64,000 nucleotides of DNA from Aliiroseovarius crassostreae. Its GTDB lineage: Bacteria > Pseudomonadota > Alphaproteobacteria > Rhodobacterales > Rhodobacteraceae. Shown here piece after piece: positions 47,330 through 56,674 of this stretch. Where the stretch lies: NCBI RefSeq assembly GCF_001307765.1, contig NZ_LKBA01000006.1, positions 62,001 through 126,000 on the forward strand. Reading direction: 5' to 3'. The translations under genes were made by a program, and so were the position numbers. Each line of letters begins with the position of its first letter. The first letter of the stretch is position 1. Under the pieces are notes generated by a model. It was not told the origin of the DNA. It made no database searches and saw nothing but the letters and a program-made list of their open reading frames with translations.

Positions 47330-48991
47330 TTACCCAACCAGCTCTCCGGCCAGTGCGCGGTCAATCAGCGCGGCAGTGTCTTCGACGCCGTAAAGCGCGG
47401 CAAAGCCGCCAAAACGCGGGCCCTGGGAGGCACCGAGCAACACTTCGTAAAGAGCCTGGAACCATTCGCGCAGATTTTCAAACCCATGCACCTTGCCCAC
47501 GGCGAAGACGATGGATTGCAGGAACTCATCGGAGGTGAAATCCACGTGCGGAAGCGGGTCATCATTGCCGACAATCTCGTTCTTCTTGGCAATCAGTTCC
47601 AAGGCCTTGTCACCATCACGGAACGCCGCGGCCAGATCGGCCATGGCAGCACGCTCCTGATCGGTGGGCAGGCGGAACACCTTTTCCGGCTCGACAAAAT
47701 CTTCGTAATATTTCACCGCATACCCTGCCGCCGCATCCAGATCCGGATGGGTTTCCGGGCTGGCCTCAGGCGCGTAGCGCTGGATGAAGCCCCAAAGCTG
47801 CGCCTTGTCATGGGCCGACGCCACCGACGCCAGGTTAAGCAGCATCGAGAACGGCACCACCATATTCGACACCGGCACGTCGCCACCGTGAATATGCCAG
47901 ACCGGATTGTTCAACTGCGCCTTAAGGTCCTGTTTGTGATAGGCATTCAGCTGCTGGTGATACTCATCCATCGCCTTGGGAATCACGTCAAAATGCATCC
48001 GCTTGGCCGTTTTCGGCTTGAGATACATGAAATAGGCCAGGCTTTCGGTTGAGGCATAGGTCAGCCATTCGTCGATTGAAATCCCGTTGCCGGAGGTCTT
48101 GGAGATCTTCTGGCCATTGGCATCCAGAAACAGCTCATAGGTGAAATGCTCAGGTGCGCGCCAGCCCAGAATGCGGCAGATCTTGTCATAGATCGGCGTG
48201 TTGGTGCTGTGGTCCTTGCCATACATTTCGAAATCCACATTCAGCGCCGCCCAGCGGGCGCCGAAATCCGGCTTCCATTGCAGCTTCACGCGCCCCCCCG
48301 TGACCGGCAGGGTCCATTCGCGGCCCTCTTCGTCATCAAAGGTGATGGTGTGGGTCTCGGCGCAGACCTTTTTCATCGGCACATAAAGCACACGGCCCGT
48401 CTCCGGGTGGATCGGCAGGAAAATCGAATAGGTCTGACGACGCTCTTCCCGGAGGGATTTCAGCATCACCTCCATCACCTCGTCATATTTCTCAACCGCG
48501 CGTTTCAACACCTCGTCGAACTGGCCGCTCTCATAGAATTCCTTGGCCGAGTAGAACTCGTATTTGAACCCGAACGTATCCAGAAAGCGACGCAGCATCG
48601 CGTTGTTGTGATGGCCAAAGCTTTCATGCGTGCCAAAGGGATCCGGCACCGAGGTGAGCGGCTTTTGCAGATGCTCCTGCAGGCTGTCGGCGTTTGGCAC
48701 ATTGCCCGGCACCTTGCGCATCCCGTCCAGATCGTCCGAAAAACAGATCAGCTTGGTGGGGATGTCCGAAATCACCTCAAACGCGGTTTGGATCATCGTG
48801 GTGCGCGCCACTTCGCCAAAGGTGCCGATATGCGGCAGACCCGACGGGCCATAGCCGGTTTCAAACAGCACAAACCCCTTCTCAGGCGCGCCCTTCTGAT
48901 AGCGTTTAAGCACCCGGCGCGCTTCTTCAAAGGGCCAGGCTTTCGAGGCCATCGCGGCCTCACGCATTTCAGGGCTGATCTGATCAGTCAT
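47330..48991 (-). CDS. lysS: Lysyl-tRNA synthetase, class I
   Basis: A 553-residue class I LysRS (sometimes called lysK), the archaeal-type form common in alphaproteobacteria. The HIGH-like motif is [17 protein letters not shown], the KMSKS-like motif is [15 protein letters not shown], and the C-terminal alpha-helical anticodon domain is present. It charges tRNA-Lys and replaces the class II enzyme. It is divergent from a TerB-like gene over 107 bp, where both promoters must lie. Confidence 0.96.
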   Translation of the reverse strand: MTDQISPEMREAAMASKAWPFEEARRVLKRYQKGAPEKGFVLFETGYGPSGLPHIGTFGEVARTTMIQTAFEVISDIPTKLICFSDDLDGMRKVPGNVPNADSLQEHLQKPLTSVPDPFGTHESFGHHNNAMLRRFLDTFGFKYEFYSAKEFYESGQFDEVLKRAVEKYDEVMEVMLKSLREERRQTYSIFLPIHPETGRVLYVPMKKVCAETHTITFDDEEGREWTLPVTGGRVKLQWKPDFGARWAALNVDFEMYGKDHSTNTPIYDKICRILGWRAPEHFTYELFLDANGQKISKTSGNGISIDEWLTYASTESLAYFMYLKPKTAKRMHFDVIPKAMDEYHQQLNAYHKQDLKAQLNNPVWHIHGGDVPVSNMVVPFSMLLNLASVASAHDKAQLWGFIQRYAPEASPETHPDLDAAAGYAVKYYEDFVEPEKVFRLPTDQERAAMADLAAAFRDGDKALELIAKKNEIVGNDDPLPHVDFTSDEFLQSIVFAVGKVHGFENLREWFQALYEVLLGASQGPRFGGFAALYGVEDTAALIDRALAGELVG

Positions 48992-49098
48992 CTGCTGTTT
49001 CCTTTATTTCTCCGGGCGGTTTGCCCTTAGGCTCCACTCCCTATTGATAAGGGCGCGCAGGGTCAATATTCTGCATTGCAACAAAAGGAGCATTCCAA

Positions 49099-49521
49099 GT
49101 GCAAGACATCCCCCATTCCCTGACCGCCCAGGACAGCCTGGTGGCCGTGATGATGGCCGTATCCGCGTCAGATGAAGAGATCACCTCTGCCGAACTTCTG
49201 ACCATCGAACGCGTGGTCAATCACCTGCCCGTTTTCGCCAGCTATGACCCGGATCGGATGAAAACCGTGTCGCAGACCGTGTTTGACCTGTTTGCGGTTG
49301 AAGATGGGCTGGATGCGCTGTTTGGGCTGGTGCGTGACAACCTGCCCGAACACCTGTGGGAAACCGCCTATGCGCTGGCCTGCGATGTGGCTGCGGCAGA
49401 CGGCGTGCTGCACGGGCCGGAACTGCGCATTCTGGAAGAGATCCGTTATGAGCTCAATATCGACCGGCTGCATGCCGCCGCGATTGAGCGCGGCGCACGG
49501 GCACGGCATATGGTGCTGTAA
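49099..49521 (+). CDS. TerB-like tellurite-resistance family protein
   Basis: A 140-residue all-helical protein of the TerB/DjlA-like family. Repeated acidic metal-site-like motifs appear as MMAVSASDEEITSAELLTIE and CDVAAADGVLHGPELRILEE. GTG 49099 is used because AAAGGAG lies eight to nine bases before it. No other ter gene is present, so tellurite resistance itself is unlikely; members act in ill-defined envelope or stress functions. Confidence 0.85.
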   Translation: MQDIPHSLTAQDSLVAVMMAVSASDEEITSAELLTIERVVNHLPVFASYDPDRMKTVSQTVFDLFAVEDGLDALFGLVRDNLPEHLWETAYALACDVAAADGVLHGPELRILEEIRYELNIDRLHAAAIERGARARHMVL

Positions 49522-49709
49522 GGCGGCACGTTTCAGTTAACGCAAAGCAAAGGGGCCGCGCGGCCCCTTTATCATGTCGAGTTTCATGTCGAGCACCCCG
49601 CCCGCGGCACCCACGCGCAGGCACTCACAACTCCGTGACGTCTCGTCACCTTGAAGGGGCGACCTGCCTGCCCCATATCCGGCGTCAACACAACGCGACA
49701 CCACTTTCA

Positions 49710-49782
49710 AAAGTTTAAAGTTTCGGCTTTTCCTCCTTTGAAAGTTTAAACTTTGGGGAAAACCATGTTGCAAAAGTTTAAA
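49710..49782. promoter_or_regulatory. Three phased AAAGTTTAAA boxes around the GST start
   Basis: AAAGTTTAAA starts at 49710, 49741 and 49773, so spacing is 31 and 32 bp, about three helical turns. The middle copy extends to the 14-bp perfect palindrome AAAGTTTAAACTTT (49741-49754). The third lies inside the first codons of the gene. Likely repressor or activator sites. Confidence 0.55.
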
Positions 49783-50462
49783 ATTACCAATCGCTGGCCA
49801 GCCACGCGTCCGGACGTGATCCAGCTCTATTCGCTGCCCACACCAAACGGGGTGAAGGTCAGTGCGATGCTTGAGGAAACCGGGCTGGACTATGACCGCA
49901 TCTGGTAAATTTCGGAACCGATGATCAGTTCACCCCCGAGTTCCTGTCCCTCAATCCCAACAACAAGACCCCCGCGATCATTGATCCCAACGGGCCAAAT
50001 GGTGCGCCTCTTGGGCTGTGGGAAAGCGGGGCCATTTTGACTTACCTTGCTGAAAAATCTAGGAAATTCTTGCCGACGGATCCTGCCCGGCGCGCAGAAA
50101 CGCTCCAATGGCTGATGTGGCAAATGGGCGGTCTTGGTCCGATGCTCGGGCAGTTTGGCTTTTTTCACGCCTATGCGGGCAAAGAGATTGACGACAAGCG
50201 ACCGCGGGATCGCTATCTGAACGAAGGCAAGCGGTTGCTCGCGGTGCTCGATCAACGCCTTGACGGGCAGCGCTATATCATGGGCGATGACTACACCATC
50301 GCAGACATTGCCGCATGGCCCTGGATCCGAGCGACCATGACCGGCTATGATGCGGCAGAGGAAATAGAATTATCCAAGTTTTCCAATGTGATGGAGTGGT
50401 TTGACCGCTGCTGGTCCCGCCCCGCATCACAGGCGGCGGTGACTATTCCTGCACGCCCTTAA
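49765..50462 (+). pseudogene. Glutathione S-transferase, frameshifted
   Basis: The first 47 codons (MLQKFKITNRWPATRPDVIQ, LYSLPTPNGVKVSAMLEETG, LDYD) stop at TAA 49906. Reading one frame over gives the continuation LVNFGTDDQFTPEFLSLNPN, NKTPAIIDPNGPNGAPLGLW, ESGAILTYLAEK and a full GST C-terminal domain to 50462. The sequence GACCGCATCTG at 49894 would be GACCCGCATCTG (D-P-H-L) in an intact YghU-like GST, so one C has been lost. It may be a real mutation or an assembly error. Confidence 0.82.
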
Positions 50463-50467
50463 TCCCG

Positions 50468-51973
50468 TCAGGTTCCGTAAAGAGCCGCCCAACGATTGAT
50501 CAACTGATGCTGGAGCCAGCGGGCGCGCGCGCTCCAGCTTTTCGCCCCTGCAGGCCGCTCGCGATCGGCGCGTTTCACCGCCCGCCTTTTGCCCATGTCG
50601 GCTGTAAAAACCGCAAAGGCAAGCAGCGTGCCATCCGCCGTGGTGACATAGCCTGATAAGGCCGAAACAAAGTTCAGCGTGCCGGTTTTGGCACGGATGG
50701 CGTGCCCGGCTCCCGCCAGTTTCTTACCATCCTTTCCACGCGGCGTAATCTCTTTCATCAACCCGTGCAGCGCCCCGTCCGGCCCCAGCTTCACAAGCAT
50801 CGACACCATGTCCCTTGCGGGCAGGCGCGAGGCATCGGACAGGCCACTATGATCTGCAAAACGCACTGATTTTGCACCCAAATTCTCTCTTGCCCAATCG
50901 CTCATCATCTTGCCGGATGCGGCAAGGGTGCGGGGCTTTCCACCGCGTTGTTTTGAGGCTGAAAGCCCGACAACCTCCGCCGTGAGATTGGTGGAATATT
51001 TCAGCATCTTGCGCGACACAGCCGCCAGATCCGCACTGCGATGTTCAACCAGAACCGTCCCCCCCGGCAAGGAGCGCAGCTCCCCCGGCTTTGGCAGGGC
51101 AATCCCATGCGCGCGCGCCAAAACCTGAAACACATCCGCCGCATAAAGGCCCGGCCTGCGCACGGGCAACCAACGAGAGCCCCCTTTGCCCAGCGCGCCA
51201 CGCGCCACGGTCCAATTGTCGATCCCGGCAGACGCTTTGTAGGTATAGACCGGCAGATCCCGGTTCACCACCTGCATCCGCGCCGTGCTGACCGCGGGAC
51301 GCACCCGATCCGACCGAGCATCCATCGCCACGGAATAACTTTCCCCGGTGCGTTTCCATTCGAAATGCACCCGATTGTAGTTCAGGTTCAGACCCGACAC
51401 AGACGGGTTATAGCCCAGGTGATCCGGCTGGTCCGGGTCGATCGAGCGCTGATACGGCAAGGCGTTTTCATAAAAGAGAAACTTCCCGTCCACACGGGTT
51501 ATTCCTTTTTTCTTCAGTGCCTTGACCAGACCTTCCAGCGCATTAGTGTCAAGGGAAGGATCCGCCCCCCCCACCAGGACAAGGTCTCCTTTCAACCTGC
51601 TGCCGGATACGGGACCCGTCGCCAGAACGCGGGTGGAAAACTGATACCCCTGCCCCAGATGTGCCAGCCCGTAAGCGGTAGTCACCACTTTCGCCACCGA
51701 GGCTGGCGGCAGGCCCAGATCGGCATTGCGTGCCTCAAGCACCAGCCCACTGCGGGCGTCCGCCACGACAAACCCCACTTTCCCCGAAAGTTTCGCCTGC
51801 TCCAGAAGCGCTTCAACACCGGGAATTGCAGCTTTGGCCGCCCCGCCCGGACGCAGCTTTGGCACAGGGCTTGCGGTGGGGGCCTCAGCTATCGCGGTCG
51901 AAGAAAGGGCGGCCGTGACAATCCCGCCGCCAAGCCCGGCCAGAAGACCACGCCGTGTGATTGGTGTTTTCAT
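50468..51973 (-). CDS. dacB: D-alanyl-D-alanine carboxypeptidase/endopeptidase (PBP4, S13 family)
   Basis: A 501-residue periplasmic penicillin-binding protein trimming peptidoglycan peptides. The N-terminus ITRRGLLAGLGGGIVTAAL is a twin-arginine-type signal. The active-site motifs are SVAK at residues 92-95, KYSTNLTAE (SxN) and KTGTLNF (KTG). The insertion domains of the S13 family lie between. It converges with the broken GST gene, only a few bases from it. Confidence 0.93.
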   Translation of the reverse strand: MKTPITRRGLLAGLGGGIVTAALSSTAIAEAPTASPVPKLRPGGAAKAAIPGVEALLEQAKLSGKVGFVVADARSGLVLEARNADLGLPPASVAKVVTTAYGLAHLGQGYQFSTRVLATGPVSGSRLKGDLVLVGGADPSLDTNALEGLVKALKKKGITRVDGKFLFYENALPYQRSIDPDQPDHLGYNPSVSGLNLNYNRVHFEWKRTGESYSVAMDARSDRVRPAVSTARMQVVNRDLPVYTYKASAGIDNWTVARGALGKGGSRWLPVRRPGLYAADVFQVLARAHGIALPKPGELRSLPGGTVLVEHRSADLAAVSRKMLKYSTNLTAEVVGLSASKQRGGKPRTLAASGKMMSDWARENLGAKSVRFADHSGLSDASRLPARDMVSMLVKLGPDGALHGLMKEITPRGKDGKKLAGAGHAIRAKTGTLNFVSALSGYVTTADGTLLAFAVFTADMGKRRAVKRADRERPAGAKSWSARARWLQHQLINRWAALYGT

Positions 51974-52106
51974 AAGGGCTTCGTACTATGCAGTTTCTTT
52001 GACGAGTAAACCCCGTCACGAAGATCATTTCAACCGTTGAGCGCACCGGGGTCTGCACAGGGGCATGCACGGGGGCTTACGCGGGAAGCGCACATGAGAC
52101 GTGCCG

Positions 52107-52703
52107 CTACCAATGCCCTTTTGCGCGGATCTGCGACGAAGAAATATCCCGCATCGGCGCGTTGATCAGCGTCCAGGCCGGGGCTTTACTGTTTGCCAGT
52201 CGCTGCGCGTCGCGCCCGCGCAGGCGCGCATCCCGGTAGATGAGCGCAGCGACAGACATGCGCGCCTGCACCCGGTCACCGGGCCGGGCAATCACGCCCA
52301 CCGGCACATGGTCCATGATCCAGCGCCAATTGTCCCAATGGTGAAACCCGGCCAGATTGTCTGCCCCCATCAACCAGACAAAGCGCACCTGCGGATAAAG
52401 CCGTTGCAAGGCGGCAATGGTATCTGCGGTATAGCGCGTTCCGGTGTGTTCTTCGATCCGGGTCAGCTCAACCTTCGGGTGTTGCATCACTTCACGCGCG
52501 CGCGCCATACGGCTTCCAATTGGCGCGGGACCACGTGTTTTCAACGGGTTGCGCGGAGAGATCAGCCACCACACGCGATCCAACCCAAACCGCTTCAACG
52601 CCTCACGCGTGATATGGGCATGGCCTTCATGGGCGGGATCAAAAGACCCCCCCAACAGCCCGATCACCTGACCGGGCGCAGCATATGGAAGTTCGTGGCG
52701 CAT
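52107..52703 (-). CDS. nadD: Nicotinate-nucleotide adenylyltransferase
   Basis: A 198-residue NadD that adenylylates nicotinate mononucleotide in NAD synthesis. The ATP-binding [11 protein letters not shown] motif (18-28), SPRNPLK, the [14 protein letters not shown] block and the C-terminal DISSSQIR (ISSTxIR motif) are intact. An XRE gene ends just upstream in the same direction, ten bases away, but its AT-rich make-up indicates a separate origin. Confidence 0.94.
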   Translation of the reverse strand: MRHELPYAAPGQVIGLLGGSFDPAHEGHAHITREALKRFGLDRVWWLISPRNPLKTRGPAPIGSRMARAREVMQHPKVELTRIEEHTGTRYTADTIAALQRLYPQVRFVWLMGADNLAGFHHWDNWRWIMDHVPVGVIARPGDRVQARMSVAALIYRDARLRGRDAQRLANSKAPAWTLINAPMRDISSSQIRAKGHW

Positions 52704-52712
52704 TGAAAATAT

Positions 52713-53072
52713 TTACTTTTTTGCCAAAAGAATAGCCAGAGCAGCAAGACCAACAAGTGCAAGTGCTGATCCACTATTTTTTGCCTCGGCCTTAGAAACG
52801 ATCTGAACGTTCTGCGTCTTCAGTATCTCTTCCGCGCCCTCATACTCATTGACTAGTTGTCCTAGAGTAATCCCCAGACCACTGGCGATTTCCGTCATTG
52901 CGTGTATCGTCGCACTGCTATCTCCACGCTCAATCCGCGAAAGCGCCGCACGGCTCATTCCTGAACGTTCAGCCAGATCTCCTTGCTCCAATCCATACCT
53001 TTTCCGCAGCAGAACAACAGTTTGACCAAAAATTGCATCACGATGTGAAATTCGTGTTTCTGACATTGACAT
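52713..53072 (-). CDS. XRE regulator with C-terminal membrane anchor
   Basis: A 119-residue protein. The XRE helix-turn-helix covers about residues 10-70 (FGQTVVLLRKRYGLEQGDLA, MSRAALSRIERGD, MTEIASGLGITLGQL). After a short linker, the tail SGSALALVGLAALAILLAKK is one hydrophobic helix with terminal Lys, so the regulator is probably tail-anchored in the membrane. The start may be ATG 53072 or 53066. It is divergent from an LRAT-like gene, with a 13-bp inverted repeat between them. AT-rich, probably acquired. Confidence 0.8.
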   Translation of the reverse strand: MSMSETRISHRDAIFGQTVVLLRKRYGLEQGDLAERSGMSRAALSRIERGDSSATIHAMTEIASGLGITLGQLVNEYEGAEEILKTQNVQIVSKAEAKNSGSALALVGLAALAILLAKK

Positions 53073-53082
53073 CCCCAAGCAA

Positions 53083-53119
53083 ATCTCGCATATTTTCTAT
53101 ATTCGCAAATATGCGAGAT
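53083..53119. promoter_or_regulatory. Inverted-repeat operator between XRE and LRAT-like genes
   Basis: ATCTCGCATATTT (53083-53095) is an exact inverted copy of AAATATGCGAGAT (53107-53119), 11 bp apart. The right arm also forms TCGCA-AATA-TGCGA. It is placed to control both divergent promoters and is a likely site for the XRE protein. Confidence 0.65.
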
Positions 53120-53145
53120 GACAATATTCCCTATAGGAGAACATC

Positions 53146-53577
53146 ATGAATATAAATAATTGTCCACCCGGAACAACCCTCATTGTTTCTAAGCCACCCG
53201 TCATGCACTTTGGAATCTACGCAGGAAACGGGAGGGTCATCGACAATAGCCCCAGGACGGGATGCGTATCAGAACGCAGCTTGGAAGACTTTTCTAACGG
53301 CAACAAAGTTCAGATCCGCGACATTCCAGCGACACCCGCTCAAGGCATTGAGCGCCTCCAACAAGCCCGAAATCACCTAGGAACGCGCTACAATCTTCTC
53401 AACTGGAACTGTGAGCAGTTTGTGAACTTTATCTGTGGCGGCAGAGCAAGATCCACACAACTCATTGGCATTACAACCGGGGCACTTCTGGGTGCGGCAA
53501 CTGGATCTTCTTGGCGCAACGTAATGATTGGAAGTTTCGCCGGGCTTCTTCTTTCGAAAAGCATTTTGCAAAACTGA
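53146..53577 (+). CDS. LRAT/NC-domain-like protein with C-terminal hydrophobic segment
   Basis: A 143-residue protein with the NlpC/P60-superfamily LRAT pattern. MHFGIYAGNGRVIDNSP supplies the His, and LLNWNCEQFVNFICGG the Cys of the NCEQF signature. The C-terminal IGITTGALLGAATGSSWRNV followed by MIGSFAGLLLSKSIL is Gly-rich and hydrophobic, so membrane binding is likely. LRAT proteins are acyltransferases or lipases in eukaryotes; bacterial roles are unknown, some being toxin or phage-linked. It is expressed under a shared operator with the XRE gene. Confidence 0.75.
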   Translation: MNINNCPPGTTLIVSKPPVMHFGIYAGNGRVIDNSPRTGCVSERSLEDFSNGNKVQIRDIPATPAQGIERLQQARNHLGTRYNLLNWNCEQFVNFICGGRARSTQLIGITTGALLGAATGSSWRNVMIGSFAGLLLSKSILQN

Positions 53578-53656
53578 AAGTCTTCTGAACTCAATTGCCC
53601 TTTCCTTGCACATTCGCTAGACCAGCGCAAACCGCGACTTTCAACGGAGCATACCC

Positions 53657-55312
53657 ATGGCCGCTTATCAATATGTCTACCACATGGACGGCGTTTCCAA
53701 GACCTATCCGGGTGGCAAGAAATGCTTTGAAAACATTCGCCTGAGCTTTCTGCCCGGCGTGAAGATCGGTGTGGTCGGCGTCAACGGCACCGGTAAGTCG
53801 ACCCTGATGCGCATCATGGCCGGGATCGACAAGGATTTCACCGGCGAGGCCTGGGCCGCCGAAGGGGCCAAAGTCGGCTATCTGCCGCAGGAGCCGGAGC
53901 TGGACCCGTCACTTGATGTGCGCGGCAACGTGATGCTGGGCGTGAAGGCCAAGAAGGACATTCTGGATCGCTACAACGAGCTGGCAATGAACTATTCGGA
54001 CGAAACCGCCGAAGAGATGGCCCAACTGCAAGATGAGATCGACGCGCAGAACCTGTGGGATCTGGACGCGCAGATCGACGTCTCGATGGAGGCCCTGCGC
54101 TGCCCGCCGGATGACGCCGACGTCACCACGCTTTCGGGCGGTGAGAAACGCCGCGTGGCCCTGTGCAAGCTTCTGCTGCAAGCGCCCGACATGCTGCTGC
54201 TCGATGAGCCGACCAACCACCTTGACGCCGAAACCATCGCGTGGCTGCAACAGCACCTGATCGACTACAAAGGCACCATCCTGATCGTCACCCACGACCG
54301 TTACTTCCTGGATGACATCACCGGCTGGATCCTCGAACTCGACCGCGGGTCGGGCATCCCCTACGAAGGCAATTACTCGTCGTGGCTGGAACAAAAAGCC
54401 AAGCGGCTGGAGCAGGAAGCACGCGAAGACAAGTCCAAGCAAAAGACGCTGGAACGCGAATTGGAGTGGATGCGTCAGGGCCAGAAAGCCCGTCAGGCCA
54501 AGTCGAAAGCCCGGATCGCCGCTTATAATGAAATGGCCAGCCAGTCCGAGCGTGACAAGGTGGGCCGCGCCCAGATCGTCATCCCGAACGGCCCGCGTCT
54601 GGGTGGCAAGGTGATCGAAGTCACCGGGTTGAAGAAACATATGGGCGACAAGCTGCTGATTGAAAACCTTGACTTTTCCCTGCCCCCCGGCGGGATTGTC
54701 GGCGTGATCGGTCCAAACGGCGCGGGTAAATCGACACTCTTTAAAATGCTGACCGGTCAGGAACAACCTAACGAGGGCACGGTTGAACTGGGCGACACGG
54801 TGAAACTCAGCTATGTCGATCAGTCGCGTGATGACCTGAACGATGGTGACACGGTCTGGGAAGCGATTTCCGGGGGCGCTGAGATCATCGAACTGGGCGA
54901 CGCACAGGTGAACTCGCGCGCCTATTGTTCATCCTTCAACTTCAAGGGCGGCGATCAGCAGAAGAAACTGAACCTGCTGTCAGGCGGTGAGCGCAACCGG
55001 GTGCATATGGCGCGACTGCTCAAGGAGGGCGGCAATGTGCTGCTGCTTGACGAACCGACCAACGACCTCGACGTGGAAACGCTGCGTGCGTTGGAAGACG
55101 CGCTGGTGGATTTCGCCGGCTGCGCCGTGGTCATCTCGCACGACCGCTTCTTCCTCGACCGGATCTGCACCCATATCCTCGCCTTCGAAGGCGACGCCCA
55201 TGTGGAGTGGTTCGAAGGCAACTTCGAGGATTACGAAGAGGACAAGAAACGGCGTCTGGGCCCGGATGCACTGGAGCCCAAACGGTTGAAGCATAAGAAG
55301 TTTACGAGATAA
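53657..55312 (+). CDS. ettA: Energy-dependent translational throttle protein (ABC-F)
   Basis: A 551-residue ABC-F ATPase that binds the ribosomal E site and gates translation by energy state. Two nucleotide-binding domains are seen: GVNGTGKSTL, LSGGEKRRVAL and DEPTNHLDAET, then GPNGAGKSTL, LSGGERNRVHM and DEPTNDLDVET. The acidic arm and the basic linker (REDKSKQKTLERELEWMRQG) are typical of EttA. It is cytoplasmic and has no transmembrane part. An unrelated AT-rich gene follows 69 bases later. Confidence 0.96.
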   Translation: MAAYQYVYHMDGVSKTYPGGKKCFENIRLSFLPGVKIGVVGVNGTGKSTLMRIMAGIDKDFTGEAWAAEGAKVGYLPQEPELDPSLDVRGNVMLGVKAKKDILDRYNELAMNYSDETAEEMAQLQDEIDAQNLWDLDAQIDVSMEALRCPPDDADVTTLSGGEKRRVALCKLLLQAPDMLLLDEPTNHLDAETIAWLQQHLIDYKGTILIVTHDRYFLDDITGWILELDRGSGIPYEGNYSSWLEQKAKRLEQEAREDKSKQKTLERELEWMRQGQKARQAKSKARIAAYNEMASQSERDKVGRAQIVIPNGPRLGGKVIEVTGLKKHMGDKLLIENLDFSLPPGGIVGVIGPNGAGKSTLFKMLTGQEQPNEGTVELGDTVKLSYVDQSRDDLNDGDTVWEAISGGAEIIELGDAQVNSRAYCSSFNFKGGDQQKKLNLLSGGERNRVHMARLLKEGGNVLLLDEPTNDLDVETLRALEDALVDFAGCAVVISHDRFFLDRICTHILAFEGDAHVEWFEGNFEDYEEDKKRRLGPDALEPKRLKHKKFTR

Positions 55313-55358
55313 ATCCCCACTCCACCTAAGCTTGAATGGCATCTTCTACAATGCTAAG

Positions 55359-55393
55359 TTGCATGCACAATCTCGAATGGTATGTGCATGCAA
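55359..55393. promoter_or_regulatory. Inverted repeat over the start of the ParB-like gene
   Basis: TTGCATGCACA (55359-55369) and TGTGCATGCAA (55383-55393) are exact inverted copies, 13 bp apart, covering ATG 55382 and ATG 55388. A protein bound here would block translation initiation or promoter escape. Confidence 0.6.
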
Positions 55394-56674
55394 TTTCAGT
55401 CTATTCCACTAAAAAGCCTATCCGTAAACAAAGCAAATGATCGACACGGCCCCGAGCCAAGCGAAGATGCTGCTATAGCATGGCTATTCACCAATAAAGG
55501 CAAGCATATGTTAGCGCTTGCTACAGATATTGCGAAACAAGGTCGGATTCTAAATGCCCCGCTTGTAAAACCCAACGGGCGAGATTTCGTTGTTCACGAC
55601 GGAAATCGACGTGTCACATGCCTTAAACTGATTAATGATCCAGAAAGAACGCCCCAAGCGTTTAGAGCTGCGTTTCGAAAACTCTCTGAGCAATTCTCAG
55701 TATCCGAAAATTACCAAGTAGATTGCCAAGTTGAAACTGACCAAAGCTTGATAGACGTCACTTTGAGCAGAAGGCACAACGGCACTGACGGTGGGCGTGG
55801 CCAGTTAGATTGGGACACACGAGCGAAGGCAAATCACGCAAATCGAGTTGGGGGCACAAACCAGTATCCTATTGCAGAGGCAATCGAAGGTTTTCTTAAA
55901 GCGGAGGGCTTCACCGACGCCGAGAAAGTTGGTCGTTCAACGCTCTACAGGCTGGTGAATGCAAAAAAGAGGCAGTCACTGATTGGTGTGTCTTTAACTC
56001 AGGATAGCAAACTAAAACTAGAACGCCCAAAAGACGAAGTGCTGACCGTTCTCACAAAAATCGCTAATGACATCATATCCAAAGATGTCACGCTTAAGCG
56101 AATTCTAGATTCTGAAGGAGTGGACAGCTATTTCGAAGAACTTAGGCAGTCAGGGTTACTCTCCACTCCACATAAACACAACTCTAACACCTCTTCCAAC
56201 AGCAACGGCAAAGCACCCCAAAAAAAATCTCCGCCAAGACGTGACACCCTGATACCAAACAGCATCGCAAGCCAAGTTCAATGGAAGCCTAGGCAAGGCA
56301 AAATTCAAAGGCTTTGGGAAGAGCTTCAGTTCAAACTCACACTCTCCCGACATGAGCTTACCATCGCAATCGCATTCCGCGTTCTAATTGAGCTAACTAC
56401 CAACCAATACCTTAATCTCAAAGGCATTAGTCTTAGTGGAAAGCTGGCGAAAGATGTTCGCAGTGCTACCGATGATTTGAAAGCAGCAGGAAAAATCACA
56501 GACAAAGAGCTGAGAGATCTTCACCGCGTATCGAATGACACCAGTTCTCCACGAGAGTTAGAAGCTCTCAACCGAGTAATCCATAGTAGTAGCTTCTCAA
56601 TGAGCCGAGAGGACCTCATCGGGCTCTGGGATAGCTTCGAACACTATCTGATTGAGTGTATCAGGGCAGATTAA
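55382..56674 (+). CDS. ParB/Srx-domain protein, AT-rich accessory gene
   Basis: A 430-residue protein. The N-terminal ParB-like nuclease/CTPase-type fold is shown by FQSIPLKSLSVNKANDRHG, LVKPNGRDFVVHDGNRRVTCLKLI (ParB/Srx box DGNRR), then a helical segment (AEKVGRSTLYRLVNAKK), a low-complexity linker (NSNTSSNSNGKAPQKKSPP) and a helical C-terminal domain (ELTIAIAFRVLIELTTNQYL). It is not next to parA, so it is not a chromosome partition gene. Low GC and a position between core genes indicate transfer; a defence or regulatory role is possible. Its stop overlaps the convergent yciA stop at TTAA. Confidence 0.72.
   Translation: MCMQFQSIPLKSLSVNKANDRHGPEPSEDAAIAWLFTNKGKHMLALATDIAKQGRILNAPLVKPNGRDFVVHDGNRRVTCLKLINDPERTPQAFRAAFRKLSEQFSVSENYQVDCQVETDQSLIDVTLSRRHNGTDGGRGQLDWDTRAKANHANRVGGTNQYPIAEAIEGFLKAEGFTDAEKVGRSTLYRLVNAKKRQSLIGVSLTQDSKLKLERPKDEVLTVLTKIANDIISKDVTLKRILDSEGVDSYFEELRQSGLLSTPHKHNSNTSSNSNGKAPQKKSPPRRDTLIPNSIASQVQWKPRQGKIQRLWEELQFKLTLSRHELTIAIAFRVLIELTTNQYLNLKGISLSGKLAKDVRSATDDLKAAGKITDKELRDLHRVSNDTSSPRELEALNRVIHSSSFSMSREDLIGLWDSFEHYLIECIRAD

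Noticed and set aside
49099-49521. Tellurite resistance operon
   Set aside because: A single TerB-like gene without terA, terC, terD or terZ does not make such a system.
55382-56674. Chromosome or plasmid partition locus
   Set aside because: No parA and no parS cluster; the ParB-like domain belongs to a different architecture.
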